From NCBI GenBank assembly GCA_021202555.1, contig JAJQCT010000015.1, positions 1 to 33,798 of the forward strand: a DNA stretch of 33,798 nucleotides, read 5' to 3'. This DNA is from Clostridiales bacterium (GTDB lineage: Bacteria > Bacillota > Clostridia > Oscillospirales > CAG-272). Each line of letters begins with the position of its first letter. The stretch's first letter is position 1. Below the pieces are notes generated by a model. It worked only from the letters and a program-made list of their open reading frames with translations. It searched no databases and was not told where the DNA came from. Below, in pieces: positions 1 through 9,555 of this stretch. The translations under genes and the position numbers were made by a program.

Positions 1-2478
1 TCCGGCGAAGACCGTTTCATGGAGTGGAAAACGAAGGATGGCAGCTACGAGAATACACAGTATGCACAGTTTGACACGTTCTTTGAGGGAATGTTCACAA
101 AGGAGCGGCTGCTTGATATTATAAAGAATTTTATTTGCTTTTCTAATGAGGGGTTGAATCAGGTAAAAATACTGGCGGGGTACCATCAGTATTTTGCTGT
201 GAAAAAAGCAATTGAATCAACCAAGCACGCCACTGTTACGGATGGCAAGGGCGGCGTATTCTGGCATACACAAGGCAGCGGAAAGTCGCTGTCTATGGTG
301 TTCTATGCTCATCTTCTGCAGGAGGCGCTCGACAGCCCGACTATTGTTGTACTCACAGATAGGAATGACCTTGATGACCAGCTTTACGGTCAGTTTGCAA
401 AGTGCAAATCATTTCTGCGCCAGGAGCCGATGCACGCCGAGAGTCGGGAGCATTTGAAGTCTCTTCTTGCCGGTCGTCAGGCAAACGGTATCATTTTTAC
501 CACCATGCAGAAGTTTGAGGAGTCACACGATTCTCTGTCTGACAGGCGCAACATCGTTGTTATGGCAGACGAAGCTCACCGCGGACAGTATGGATTGGCG
601 GAAAAAATAAAAATAACGAAGAATGATGACGGAGTGGATGTCGCAAAGCGTGTAGTCGGTACGGCACGAATCATCCGAAACAGTCTGCCGAACGCTACCT
701 ACATCGGTTTTACCGGCACGCCCATCTCGTCCAAAGACCGCAGCACCCGTGAGGTGTTCGGCGACTACATAGATATTTATGATATGACGCAGGCAGTCGA
801 GGATGGAGCAACCAGACCCGTCTATTATGAAAGCCGCGTCATAAAGCTGAAGCTGGACGAGGCAACGCTGAAGCTCATTGATACCGAATACGATATTATG
901 GCGAACAACGCCGACCCGGATGTTGTGGAGAAAAGCAAGCACACCCTTGGTCAAATGGAAGCCGTACTTGGCAATGACGAAACCATCAACTCGCTGGTGT
1001 GTGATATTCTTGACCACTACGAAAACTATCGTGAGAATCTGCTGACCGGCAAGGCACTGATTGTTGCATACTCCCGTGCCATTGCGATGAAGATATATAA
1101 CCGAATTCTCGAACTCAGACCGGGATGGACGGAAAAAATCGCAGTTGTTATGACCGAGAGCAATAAAGACCCGGAAGAATGGCGCAAGGTTATCGGCAAC
1201 AAGCACCATAAAGACGAACTGGCGAAGGAATTCAAAGACAATGACAGCCCTCTGAAAATCGCTATCGTTGTGGATATGTGGCTGACGGGATTTGATGTTC
1301 CCTCCCTCGCCACAATGTATGTGTACAAGCCGATGTCCGGTCATAACCTGATGCAGGCAATTGCCCGTGTGAATCGTGTCTTCCGTGATAAGGAAGGCGG
1401 ACTTGTCGTGGACTATGTCGGGATCGCTTCTGCCCTCAAACAGGCAATGAATGATTATACCGTCCGCGACAAGAAAAATTATGGTGATACGGACATTTCA
1501 AAGGCGGCATATCCGAAGTTTCTGGAGAAGCTGTCGGTCTGCCGAGACCTGTTTCACGGCTTTGATTATACTCTGTTTACCACAGGCAGTGACCTTGAAC
1601 GGGCAAGGACAATCAGCGGTGCTGTAAACTTTATCGTTGACCGAAACAAGGAAGCGGATAAGAACACATTTATCAAGGAAGCATTGATGCTCCATCAGGC
1701 TTTGTCCCTCTGTTCTTCTCTCGTGCCGGAAGATTTGCGATTTGAGGCTGCGTTCTTCGAGTCCGTGCGTGTGCTTACCATTCGGCTAATGAATCAGGGC
1801 GGCGGCAAAAAAATATCGTTGCCGGAGATGAACCAGCGCATAAATGACCTCTTAAAGCAGAGCATCAAAAGCGAAGGTGTAATTAACCTGTTTTCTGATG
1901 TACAGCAGGAGTTTTCTCTGTTTGATCCGAAGTTTCTCGAAGAAGTCTCAAAGATGAAGGAAAAGAACCTCGCTGTGGAACTCCTGAAAAAGCTGATCGC
2001 AGAACAAGTGCAGGTCTATCGCCGCACAAATGTTGTGAAGTCGGAGAAGTTCAGCGAGATTTTAGGGCGAACCATGAACGCCTATCTTAACGGGATGCTG
2101 ACTAATGAGCAGGTAATTGAAGAACTCATGAACCTTGCCAAGCAGATATCCGAAGCACACAAGGAAGGCGAGCAGCTCGGACTCACGGCAGATGAGCTTG
2201 CCTTTTATGACGCGCTCACAAAACCGCAGGCGATAAAGGATTTTTATGATAATGAGAAACTAATCGCCATCACAAAAGAGCTTGCCGACGCACTTCGTAA
2301 GAATCGCACTATCGACTGGCAAAAGAGAGATTCCGCAAGAGCCGGAATGCGGATGATGATTAGGAGACTTTTGAAAAAGCATAATTATCCGCCGGAGAAG
2401 CGGGAGGATGCTGTAGAGACAGTCATAAAGCAGTGTGAGCTGTGGGCGGATAATGAGGAGTTTGAAGAAACTGATTAG
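1..2478 (+). CDS. hsdR: Type I restriction endonuclease subunit R (3' part, 5' end outside window)
   Basis: The reading frame is open from the first base, so the annotated ATG at 19 is internal and the N-terminal nuclease domain lies outside the window. HsdR is the ATP-dependent translocase and nuclease subunit of type I restriction complexes (HsdR2M2S). Visible motor motifs are Walker A (TQGSGKS, near visible residue 92), the loop TDRNDLDDQ, the DEAH box (MADEAHRGQ, near 190), the motif III region YIGFTGTP and the C-terminal helicase motif [15 protein letters not shown]. The last 300 residues resemble the DUF3387-type C-terminal region of HsdR proteins. The 825 visible residues contain no stop, so the visible part looks intact, unlike most genes just downstream. 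The hsdM and hsdS partners are not in view and presumably lie to the left. Identification is firm; activity cannot be judged. Confidence 0.95.
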   Translation, partial: SGEDRFMEWKTKDGSYENTQYAQFDTFFEGMFTKERLLDIIKNFICFSNEGLNQVKILAGYHQYFAVKKAIESTKHATVTDGKGGVFWHTQGSGKSLSMVFYAHLLQEALDSPTIVVLTDRNDLDDQLYGQFAKCKSFLRQEPMHAESREHLKSLLAGRQANGIIFTTMQKFEESHDSLSDRRNIVVMADEAHRGQYGLAEKIKITKNDDGVDVAKRVVGTARIIRNSLPNATYIGFTGTPISSKDRSTREVFGDYIDIYDMTQAVEDGATRPVYYESRVIKLKLDEATLKLIDTEYDIMANNADPDVVEKSKHTLGQMEAVLGNDETINSLVCDILDHYENYRENLLTGKALIVAYSRAIAMKIYNRILELRPGWTEKIAVVMTESNKDPEEWRKVIGNKHHKDELAKEFKDNDSPLKIAIVVDMWLTGFDVPSLATMYVYKPMSGHNLMQAIARVNRVFRDKEGGLVVDYVGIASALKQAMNDYTVRDKKNYGDTDISKAAYPKFLEKLSVCRDLFHGFDYTLFTTGSDLERARTISGAVNFIVDRNKEADKNTFIKEALMLHQALSLCSSLVPEDLRFEAAFFESVRVLTIRLMNQGGGKKISLPEMNQRINDLLKQSIKSEGVINLFSDVQQEFSLFDPKFLEEVSKMKEKNLAVELLKKLIAEQVQVYRRTNVVKSEKFSEILGRTMNAYLNGMLTNEQVIEELMNLAKQISEAHKEGEQLGLTADELAFYDALTKPQAIKDFYDNEKLIAITKELADALRKNRTIDWQKRDSARAGMRMMIRRLLKKHNYPPEKREDAVETVIKQCELWADNEEFEETD

Positions 2479-2599
2479 GAGGTCGTATATTATGACTTTC
2501 AGGGCAATAGTAGCAGAACCCGCATCTCCCTATGGGAAGAAGAACTAAGGCAGGAGGCAGAGCATGGACGCACGAAAAGGAGAATACTGAACTAAGACC

Positions 2600-2877
2600 T
2601 ACAAGCGGATTTGATACTACTTACAAAAGAATAAAATTGGATGAACCCTGCTCGACAATCTTAACAAATTTCAGTATGATATCAGGGTGTAGGAATGTCC
2701 ATCCTACTGCAGCAAAATCACTAACAATACTCGAAACCGCACGTGTGCAATAATTCCCAGATAAGAATAATTTTAAAGGTGAATGGGGTATATTAGAAAG
2801 TGCTAGGAAATGCGGTGCCTCCGTTATTAGTGCAAGTTATTGCATATGTCATTAAAAGTCAGCATTTCAATAAATAA
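2600..2877 (+). pseudogene. C-terminal fossil of a DNA (cytosine-5) methyltransferase
   Basis: No intact gene is present, but two adjacent frames together spell the end of a C5 cytosine methyltransferase. The first frame reads TTYKRIKLDEPCSTI, then VHPTAAKSLTILETARVQ, then a stop followed by FPD, which matches the target-recognition to motif IX region (HPxxxRxLTxREaARlQsFPD). One base out of phase downstream, after another stop, come KVLGNAVPPLLVQVIAYVIK and a terminal TAA, which is motif X (GNAVPPLLA). At least two stops and one frameshift separate these parts, and the catalytic N-terminal two thirds are gone. A tiny 18-codon ORF with a good ribosome site (2492-2548) lies between hsdR and this fossil; I see no function for it. 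The fossil lies tail to tail with the restriction endonuclease gene, so it may be that enzyme's former partner; this pairing is inferred from position. Confidence 0.8.
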
Positions 2878-2935
2878 GGAACATAAGACGACCTAGTATT
2901 TATCACAGCCCGCCTTATATCCATATGATATTCGA

Positions 2936-3913
2936 TTAAATATGGCGAAAATAGCCTGCTTTAAGATTGAATTGCAATTGAGTAGGGTGCTGCTTCTGCC
3001 CGCCTCTTTGAAATTGTATGAATCCAAATCTAGGGGCAAAGTGAACATTGTTATCGTTCTTGTAGGTACCTTTTCTTATTACATATTTAGATAGAACAAA
3101 ACCACTGTATTGGTGTGATATTGTTGCAATTTCATCCATTGTGAATATTGCAGTTTCGCAAGAATTAAAATCATCAAATTTTGTAGTTTGATGCAACAGG
3201 AAATCTGGAGCATACGTATCGTCCCTGTATGCTTTTTGGAAGAGCAACAGAGATATATCATCTTGATGTGTTAAAAAAATGCTCTCCCATTCTTTTTGAG
3301 ATTCTATAGTTGTCTCCTCCCAGTAATACCTATTAGGATCAGATACTCTTTGGGATAATTGACTTTCTGACATAAGGTCTAATGGACGAAATCCAGTATC
3401 ACCGCAAAACATAGATAGTCCATCTTCAGCAATATCCGAAACTTCAATTTCATTAGTTCTCAATAATGTACAGAAAGCACGTGCAGTGGTGAAGAACATC
3501 TGATCATTTGTTGGAGTTCTTTTATTGCATGTTTTAATGGATACACCAATAGTTTTATCAGAATTATCTTTACACGTGATTCTTAACAATATGTCGGATT
3601 TGCTTTTCGTTATGGGATTACCCTGTTCGTCAACAATGGCGTCACCCAAACCAGATGTCGCCAATCCTCCAAGCCAAGAAGATTTCACATTAACGATCTC
3701 GATTGTTAATGCATTAGATATATACTGTATTAGTTGGATTGCGGGATTACCCTGAAAAAGGTGTTTGTTGTTCTTTAATGGGAAAAATGATTTGTCAGAC
3801 AAACTGTTAATTTCACTGGACAAAATTGATTCAAATTTGTGTCCGTTGTCTCTTCCTTTTATACCAGCTTCTATTTGTTTTTTATGTGCTTCATTGATTG
3901 GTGTTAATGCCAT
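2936..3913 (-). CDS. Probable type II restriction endonuclease, MspI-like catalytic pattern
   Basis: An intact 325-residue protein with no membrane segments, starting at an ATG preceded by GAGG seven bases upstream. The centre contains a PD-(D/E)xK-like arrangement: Asp107 in KSDILLRI, then SIKTCN with Lys127. This resembles the D...N-x-K site of MspI (TDATIRF...NIKHS). The C-terminus (APRFGFIQFQRGGQKQHP) also recalls the glycine- and lysine-rich tail of MspI-type enzymes. Type II endonucleases cleave specific unmodified DNA sites and normally travel with a matching methyltransferase. Here the only methyltransferase sequence nearby is the fossil at 2600-2877. The gene is AT-rich compared with hsdR, consistent with transfer. 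The assignment rests on motif resemblance, and the specificity is unknown. Another PD-(D/E)xK nuclease family is possible. Confidence 0.6.
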   Translation of the reverse strand: MALTPINEAHKKQIEAGIKGRDNGHKFESILSSEINSLSDKSFFPLKNNKHLFQGNPAIQLIQYISNALTIEIVNVKSSWLGGLATSGLGDAIVDEQGNPITKSKSDILLRITCKDNSDKTIGVSIKTCNKRTPTNDQMFFTTARAFCTLLRTNEIEVSDIAEDGLSMFCGDTGFRPLDLMSESQLSQRVSDPNRYYWEETTIESQKEWESIFLTHQDDISLLLFQKAYRDDTYAPDFLLHQTTKFDDFNSCETAIFTMDEIATISHQYSGFVLSKYVIRKGTYKNDNNVHFAPRFGFIQFQRGGQKQHPTQLQFNLKAGYFRHI

Positions 3914-3990
3914 TTTATGCCTCGTTAATCAAATAGGTTCAATTGCTTTAATGTTATTTTGACAAAGCTTGATTCATAAGATAACTTGCA

Positions 3991-5004
3991 TCAGATACCT
4001 TTTTCAGTCATCATCGGTTCTTCTCCGCATATAGGGCACTTGCCCTTTCTCCGTACAGGTAAGGTATTTTCTGCGACTTCTACAATAAAACCAATCCGTC
4101 TTATGTCAGATTGATACTGCTGACGAAGGACAGCAAAGTTGTGTCCTACAGTTTTGGACTCTGAGAGTTTGCCGTTCCACTCATAAATCTGAGACATGAT
4201 TTCCTGGCTTTATTTTATGGCGGAATCCAGTTGCGCCTGGAGATCTGCAATTTCCTTTCGCACCTGCTCAATACTTGCATGAGGGTCTGTTATATTTGCA
4301 GCAGAAAGAGTTTCCTCCAGTTTTTCGCGCCTTGTGCCTAAGTCGTTTACCTTCTCCTGAATGTAAGCGATAAGGGCTTTTTTCTTTGATTCACTAATTT
4401 TGGGGTCTTCATTTGCCTCAAGATCGTTCGCATCCTGCCCGGTCAGGAAAAATAGCAACGCTGCGGCGGAGCTGGTAGATCCTACGCTTCTTGGAGCTAA
4501 CAGTGAAGAACTCTCCCTCGCGACATCACCCTGACGAATGAAAAACAGGTGAAGCATACTCCTCCATGTCAGCGCTTGGGTCTTGAAATCTTTTTCAGCC
4601 GAGCGTATAGAATGTGGCTCATCAATGCCAAGGAGATGAAGGAATACAGAGTTGATATTCTTTTTAGCACTATTGCTTACGCTGTAAGAACCATGATCAA
4701 CGCTGGGGTCAGTTCCGCTAACAGTTATTTTTGAATCACCGATTTTACGCTCCAGAATTACAGTTCCCTTGTCTGTTGCCAGATGAAGAACGATGCTCTC
4801 ATAACCATAATTGTTATCAACGATTTTGGATGGGTGGGTCTTCTTAGGTGTAAAACCGAACACATAGTCTATGCAGTCCATAATAAGGCTTTTGCCTGTA
4901 TTGGACGGTCCCAAAACAAAATTCAATCCCGGTTTAAAATCAATAACAGTCGTTTTGTGTCCGCCGCCGGACACGACGAGTTTTTCAATATAAAATCTAT
5001 TCAT
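3991..5004 (-). pseudogene. SMC/RecF-like AAA ATPase, interrupted by an in-frame stop and truncated
   Basis: The first 264 codons encode the N-terminal half of an SMC-type ATPase: KPGLNFVLGPSNTGKSLIMD contains Walker A (residues 32-39), followed by a P-loop globular domain and the start of a coiled coil (DLGTRREKLEETL). A TAA at 4210-4212 stops this frame. The same frame then continues for 70 codons, including CPICGEEP, which looks like the CxxC zinc-hook apex found midway along the coiled coil of such proteins. After a final stop at 3991 nothing matches the returning coiled coil, signature motif or Walker B, so the C-terminal half is missing. The architecture (upstream partner overlapping by 8 bases, DUF3732-like N-terminus) resembles the ATPase of ABC-3C defence systems, but I could not test family membership. 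Start: ATG with GGAGGTCGGGC upstream. Confidence 0.75.
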
Positions 5005-5567
5005 GCCCGACCTCCTTTAGGGACTGAACCGTGAGTCTGTTAATTTCACGCAACATCTGTTCATCATCAGTCGCTTCCTCCGGAACCGGTACTTCAGCCG
5101 GACGGGGAAGCGCTTTTGTTTTTTTCCTGGATATCGTCAACCAATTTTAAACCTATTTCCGTCTCTTGTGCATTTTGTGTCACGCTGCTTTTTTGGATGA
5201 TATCCAGTAATATGTCTTCAAGTAATTTCTGGCACACTCTTTCAGGCTCATCAGTACTAATTCCCCAATTATTAAGCCACTCTATGACGCCATTATAAGA
5301 GTCAGCATCACCCATGCGTTCCCACATCCACTTGGTGAACTTCTCCTTATCCTTCTGCTCATAAATATATTGAGCTGCCTTTTGTGGAATAGAACGATCC
5401 CCTGTGACGTACCGATATTTTTTGTATCATCTTTTCGTTTCAAAATCTGACATGAATCCATAGCGGCATCTTTTATGAAGCTTCCGATTAGTTCTGTAAA
5501 ATAATAGGGTTCTGTTTCTCCACAAGAGGGGATGAAAAAGTCCTATTGCATATTCAGAAAATGTCAT
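4997..5567 (-). pseudogene. Upstream partner of the SMC-like ATPase, broken by three homopolymer slips
   Basis: A clear ribosome site (GGAGG) precedes an ATG at 5567. The frame MTFSEYAIGLF continues only if one base is removed from the A5 run at 5535-5539 (FIPSCGETEPYYFTELIGSF). It continues again if one base is added to the C4 run at 5399-5402 (DRSIPQKAAQYIYEQ, then FTKWMWERMGDADSYNG). A third correction is one base removed from the T7 run at 5119-5125 (TKALPRPAEVPVPEEATDD). The corrected product is about 190 residues and its stop overlaps the ATPase start by 8 bases, a classic two-gene operon junction. I do not recognise the family with certainty. By position it would be the middle or partner component of an ABC-3C-like system. 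The three slips could be true decay or assembly error, but the partner gene is also broken. Confidence 0.6.
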
Positions 5568-6053
5568 ACCTCTATACCTCCCTTCTGTAGAGCTTAGTCT
5601 TGTCCGAATCTGTCCGAGCATGTCCGAGAAGTCCGATTTCTAAAATGGCCGTTTTGCTATACTGGAGTCAGTAAATCAAATCGGTAGAAATATGCGGGAT
5701 ACTCCCAGCTTTGACAGAGTGTACAAATATATTATATCACACTTGAAATCAAATTTCTGCACTTTTTGCAAATTTGAATGCTGCGAACGCACTTCAAATT
5801 TAGCGAGAATAAAAATTTGGTTTACACTGCTGCCATGAGCAGTAAAAAAATAATCTCTTAGTCCGAGATGGCCATTAGGACGATGGGATGCATAAGAGTT
5901 GAGGACACAGCGATAAAGGCTGTGTTCGAAACGAAGATTCCCCACCGTTAGATTTGCTGCACCCATTTTCGGATTGCCGGAGCCTGTGGTCATCTTCGAC
6001 TGAAGGCTCTTTTTGTGTCCCACCGTTCTTCCCTCGGACGGAAAGGACCAAAG
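5568..6053. other. Intergenic region with hairpin, weak promoter and 27-codon ORF
   Basis: No large gene is supported here. A TATAAT-like box on the minus strand (5731-5736) could drive the dead partner/ATPase pair, but its -35 is poor. A 9-bp inverted repeat, AAATTTGAA (5770-5778) with TTCAAATTT (5793-5801), encloses a second small repeat TGCGAACGCA and would fold into a hairpin. On the plus strand an ORF at 5868-5951 reads MAIRTMGCIRVEDTAIKAV and onwards for 27 codons; it has no good ribosome site and I cannot tell whether it is used. Minus-strand ORFs through this stretch have no recognisable content. Confidence 0.4.
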
Positions 6054-6692
6054 ATGAAAAAGAACAATGATTCACAGGGCTTTGGGAGGAAGAGCCACTT
6101 CAACAACAACCGTGACAGTTATGTGGATGAGAACGGCAACTACGTCTATACCCAGTGGGTGAAGCGCCCCAATGGTAAATGGGAACGTGTTGTGGTCGAC
6201 ATCATCCCGCTGACTGCGGAAAACAGAGACGTCATCATCCTGCTCGATGAGTACGACCACGATAACGACCTGCAGGCGCGGTATGACGAAGAAAACGCGG
6301 ATTATGGCATCCGCAACCAGCGAGATAACCGCCACGGAGAATCTGAGGATGAGGACAGCTTTGACGCTGATCCGCTTGAGAGCATTGCTGACCCCAGCGG
6401 TGATGTGTTTGACCAGCTGTACCCGGAGGAGATACCTGTCGACCCGAAGGTGGCGCAGGCAGAGGCGTTTATCCATGAGAAGCTCAAGTCGGAGCAGCAG
6501 GACATGGTCTACGCACACCTCGGTGAGATGAAATATCTGGAGGATATCCGCCGTGAAGAGGAAGCGGCAACAGGAAAGAAGGTCACAAAACAGGCTGTCC
6601 ACGGCCGCTGGGACAGGATTATCACAAAAGCCTGTAAGGAGTTCGGCGTAGAAAAGCCGAAGCAGGAACACAAGAAGAGCAGTAAGGAATAA
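6054..6692 (+). CDS. Phage/ICE-type protein with sigma-70 region-4-like C-terminal HTH
   Basis: A 212-residue acidic protein with ATG preceded by GGAAAGGA. The N-terminus contains an aromatic repeat-like stretch (YVDENGNYVYTQWVKRPNGK), followed by a conserved LTAENRDVIILLDEYDHD and a low-complexity acidic middle. The C-terminal 70 residues (KSEQQDMVYAHLGEMKYLED, then KKVTKQAVHGRWDRIITKA) resemble sigma-70 region 4-like helix-turn-helix proteins found beside replication genes in Clostridia prophages and integrative elements. The likely role is transcriptional or DNA binding, in the cytoplasm. It lies just upstream of the SNF2 helicase remnant and the phage polymerase stub, so it probably belongs to the same degraded element. 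The gene itself has no disruption. The family assignment is by recollection of similar proteins and is moderate. Confidence 0.6.
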   Translation: MKKNNDSQGFGRKSHFNNNRDSYVDENGNYVYTQWVKRPNGKWERVVVDIIPLTAENRDVIILLDEYDHDNDLQARYDEENADYGIRNQRDNRHGESEDEDSFDADPLESIADPSGDVFDQLYPEEIPVDPKVAQAEAFIHEKLKSEQQDMVYAHLGEMKYLEDIRREEEAATGKKVTKQAVHGRWDRIITKACKEFGVEKPKQEHKKSSKE

Positions 6693-6786
6693 CAGCCGGA
6701 AAAGGGATGGGGTTGACTTTTTCGGCTCGTACCAGAGGAAGGACACCCCCTCCTCCCCAATCCATGAAGAACAGGAGTACAATTTT

Positions 6787-6979
6787 ATGAACGTAAAAAA
6801 ACAGCGTTGCCAACCGTAGCGGGAGCAAGCAGGAAGTTATGCAGAGCAGCCGTATGTGACTGCCTAAAAGACTGCTTACGCTCCTCTTCGGAGATTTTTG
6901 CGAAATTCTTGTCTTAGCTCCGGGTGAGACTGTGCAGGGAATCGAAATCCAGGAAATGCGGGGTGGCTGCGATGAGTAA
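6787..6979 (+). pseudogene. Possible broken small gene upstream of SNF2 helicase
   Basis: An ATG with AGGAG upstream (MNVKK) runs into a stop after ten codons because of an A7 run. In neighbouring frames a plausible sequence continues: TALPTVAGASRKLCRAAVCD, then SSSEIFAK, and after another one-base slip ILVLAPGETVQGIEIQEMRG, ending GCDE and TAA. That stop overlaps the SNF2 start codon (GATGAGTAA), which is typical of a tight operon. I do not know the family. The reconstruction needs two single-base corrections, so it is tentative. If wrong, this 280-base stretch simply holds no gene. Confidence 0.3.
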
Positions 6980-8646
6980 CAATATCGAACTGATGATGCC
7001 GATTAAGGCTGTGCCGTATGAGCATCAGAAGCGAGCCTTCGAGTTCACCTGCGATAAATTTGGTGTCTTTGACAACCGGCTGAAAAGCCGAGGGGTGGCG
7101 CTTTTGATGGAAATGGACACCGGTAAGACTCTGGTGAGCGTTGCTGTGGTCGGCTGCTTGTACCAGCATGGAAAGGTTGACCGGGTGCTGGTTGTCGCTC
7201 CCCTCTCAATTTTAGGCGTGTGGCAGGAGGAATTCGACAAATTTGCTGACTTCCCATATACGCTGACCATTTTGAAAGGCACGGCTGCAAAGAAAAAGGA
7301 GCAGCTGGCGAAGCTGTCCGGCGAGGGGCTACAGATAGTAATCGTAAATTATGAATCGGCATGGCGGTTGGAAAAAGAGTTGCTCGCCTATAACGCAGAC
7401 CTGATTGTTGCGGACGAGGGCCACAAGCTGAAGGAAAACCGCACCTCCCAGAGCAAAGGTATGCACCACTTGGGCGATAAGGCAAAGTACAAATTACTGC
7501 TGAAGGGTACGGTCATTACGAATAGGGAGATGGATGTTTTCTCACAGTACCGTTTCCTGAATCCTCAGATATTCGGTACATCGTTCTATTCCTTCCGCAG
7601 CCAGTATTTTGACATGGGCGGCTATGGATTGCATACACCAATCTTCAGAAAGTGGATGACGGATGATTTCCTGCGGAAAATGCACTCCATCGCTTTTCGT
7701 GTGACCAAATCTGAGTGTTTGGATCTGCCGGAGATTACGGAGGAAGTCCGCTCGGTGGATTTGGAAAGGGACGCCCTGAAAATATATGACGCCATCGAAG
7801 ATGAGAGCTATGCGGAACTGGACGATTCGGAGGTTACCACAGCCAATATCCTGACGCGGCTTTTGCGCCTGTCGCAGATAACGGGCGGGCATCTGACCGA
7901 TGATGATGGCGCGGTCAATAACGTGAGCAAGGCAAAGCTGGACGCCCTTCCCGATATTATCGATACTGCTATGGCGGAGGATAAAAAGCTCGTTATCATG
8001 GCTCGGTTCGTGCCGGAACTGGATGATATCCAAGAGCTTCTGGAAAAGAAGAAAATCGGATACGCAGTCGTGCGCGGCGGCATCAGAAATCGTGATGATG
8101 AGATACATCGCTTTCAGTATGACGGTAAGTGCCGTGTATTTGTGGGGCAGATTGCGGCGGCAGGTCTCGGCATTACTCTGACCGCTGCGTCCACAATGGT
8201 TTTTTTATTCCCTCGACTACAGCATGAGCAATTTTGAGCAGGCAAAGGCCCGCATCCACAGGGCTGGGCAGAAGGAGAACTGCCATTACATATACCTCGT
8301 TTGTAAAGGAACGGTTGACCGCAAGGTCCTTTATGCGCTCCGTAAAAAAATAGACCTGGCAAAGATGCTCGTTGACGATTACCGCAAGGGCAGGAACCCG
8401 TTCAGGAAAGCTGAACCGCGTGATCACAAAGATTATGCTGAAGAAAGCGACCAATGCGTCTGGCATTGCGTTCTCCCAGGCTGTGTCTCGTTCGTCCGTA
8501 TGCTGGACGCTGATGAGTCAGCGGCGATTGCTGGGGTGACGGAGTCGGTTAAGGCGTATGCGGCAAACCTTGCTCCTGCCGCTTTGATGGATGACATCCC
8601 GTTCGTGGATACGGAAACGGGAGAAGTGATTGAACCTTTGAAGTAA
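6972..8646 (+). pseudogene. SNF2-family DEAD/DEAH helicase, frameshifted near its C-terminus
   Basis: The first frame (start ATG 6972, MSNNIELMMPIKAVPYEHQK) carries the SNF2 core: Walker A MEMDTGKT, VVAPLSILGVWQEEF, the DEGH Walker B (VADEGHKLKENRT), LKGTVITN, and the helicase C region ending VGQIAAAGLGITLTAASTMV. At a T7 run (8200-8206) the frame goes wrong. One base fewer restores VFYSLDYSMSNFEQAKARIH, then RAGQKENCHYIYLVC and LAKMLVDDYRKGRNPF, the usual SNF2 ending. The last 75 codons (SFVRMLDADESAAIAGVTES, IPFVDTETGEVIEPLK) do not look like SNF2. They may belong to a separate small gene starting near 8415 that has its own slip near 8485. Such stand-alone SNF2 helicases sit in phage and ICE replication clusters; the polymerase stub downstream supports that. 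Loss of function is likely but depends on the T7 run being real. Confidence 0.8.
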
Positions 8647-8704
8647 CCACATGACCTGCCCGGAGGGGCAAACCTCTCCTGGTATTCCCGTGGGAGATTT
8701 TTAC

Positions 8705-8809
8705 ATGAATAAAGACTATAAATGCGTGACCACGGTGGATGGGGTTCGGAAATATATAGGTGACAGCAGGATTGTCGCTTTCGACTTTGAAACTGCGCCA
8801 GTCAAATGA
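8705..8809 (+). pseudogene. 5' stub of phage-type DNA polymerase A, cut by IS30 insertion
   Basis: A ribosome site (GGGAG) precedes a 34-codon frame ending VAFDFETAPVK and TGA. The DFETAP segment is exonuclease motif I of the 3'-5' exonuclease domain that opens phage family-A DNA polymerases, which often follow SNF2 genes in Clostridia prophages. The reading frame dies exactly where the left end of the IS30-like element begins (8805). No continuation of the polymerase is found on the far side of the element, so DNA has also been lost there. The identification rests on a short segment plus context. Confidence 0.55.
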
Positions 8810-8826
8810 CAAAATGAAATCGGACA
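8805..8826 (+). repeat. Left terminal inverted repeat of the IS30-like element
   Basis: It pairs with 9434-9455. The strongest shared block is AAATCGGACA / TGTCCGATTT. The match does not continue outward, which fixes the element boundary within a base or two. Confidence 0.7.
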
Positions 8827-8903
8827 GTAAAAAGAAAAGTCACAGCGAATCAGGTATAATAGAAAGAGACCAATCAAACTACGGTACCCAAAGGAGAAAC
8901 GCT

Positions 8904-9373
8904 ATGACTGAAAGATATAATAACACAGGACGAAGGAAATTTCAACATTTAACGAAAGAAAAAAGGGCTCAGCTTGAAATGCTTCTGAAAATCAAGCCCA
9001 AAATCGCAAAGGTAAAAATCGCAGAGATGCTCGAAATTTCCCGATCAACGCTATACGAGGAATTAAAACGAGGTACGGTTGAACAATTAGATACGAACCT
9101 TGTCAAACATCAAGTGTATTTTGCTGACGCCGGACAAAGAGTATATGAGGAGCATCGAAAAAACAGCAGAAATCCCTTGATGCTTGGTACGTATTCCGAT
9201 CAATTAAAGCTGACAATGGCAGTGAATTTGCAAAGCTAAATCTTATTTTAAATGATCTTCTGATATTCTATGCTTATCCATATTCATCGTTTGAGCGTGG
9301 TATAAACGAAAGGCAAAATTCTCTTGTCTGCAGATTTTTTCCGAAGAGTTCACTTCAAAAAGGTTTCTCGTAA
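8904..9373 (+). pseudogene. IS30-family transposase, middle deleted
   Basis: The start is an ATG preceded by AAAGGAG. The first 90 residues contain the IS30 opening: KFQHLTKEKRAQLEMLL and an HTH (KVKIAEMLEISRSTLYEELK, RG), followed by YFADAGQRVYEEHRKNSR. Near 9176-9205 the frame changes. The following frame reads IKADNGSEFAKL, then YAYPYSSFERGINERQNSL, FFPKSSLQKG and TAA, which carries the second Asp and the Glu of the IS30 DDE catalytic triad. Roughly 150 residues between these parts, including the first catalytic Asp, are missing compared with usual IS30 transposases of about 320-350 residues. The product cannot be active. Confidence 0.8.
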
Positions 9374-9433
9374 AATCTTTGATTACTCTTTCTCTTATTC
9401 TCTATTTCTCTCTTTCCTTCATTCTTTTTAATT

Positions 9434-9455
9434 TGTCCGATTTGATATTGACATT
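9434..9455 (-). repeat. Right terminal inverted repeat of the IS30-like element
   Basis: This is the partner of 8805-8826. It lies about 60 bases after the transposase stop, a normal arrangement for this family. Confidence 0.7.
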
Positions 9456-9555
9456 AGCAATTTTGTCAGCTTTGGCGATGTTCTCGTCATTTTTGGCAGA
9501 AAAATTGTTAAATTTTACAAAGTTCAGCCGTTGTGTATGCAACGCAGCGGAATAT

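Larger units (their letters stand above)
8805..9455 (+). mobile_element. IS30-family insertion sequence, internally deleted (about 650 bp)
   Basis: The ends are imperfect terminal inverted repeats of about 22 bp: 8805-8826 begins AATGACAAAATG and ends AAATCGGACA, and 9434-9455 reads TGTCCGATTT then GATATTGACATT. The two match at about 19 of 22 positions as reverse complements. Between them lies a transposase remnant with the IS30 N-terminal HTH and C-terminal DDE parts but no middle. Intact IS30 elements are about 1-1.2 kb, so roughly half of this copy is gone. With both ends preserved it could still move if a full-length relative supplied transposase. I did not identify a target duplication. 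Confidence 0.75.

Noticed and set aside
523-1344. 273-codon minus-strand ORF inside hsdR
   Set aside because: It is antisense to a strongly conserved helicase frame, with no recognisable protein content.
5676-6023. Minus-strand ORF of 115 codons in the gap before the HTH-protein gene
   Set aside because: It has no ribosome site and no recognisable motif, and it spans a hairpin and promoter-like sequence.
6072-6782. 236-codon minus-strand ORF opposite the HTH-protein gene
   Set aside because: Its composition (Val/Leu/Arg-rich mirror of an acidic protein) and lack of a ribosome site point to a shadow frame.
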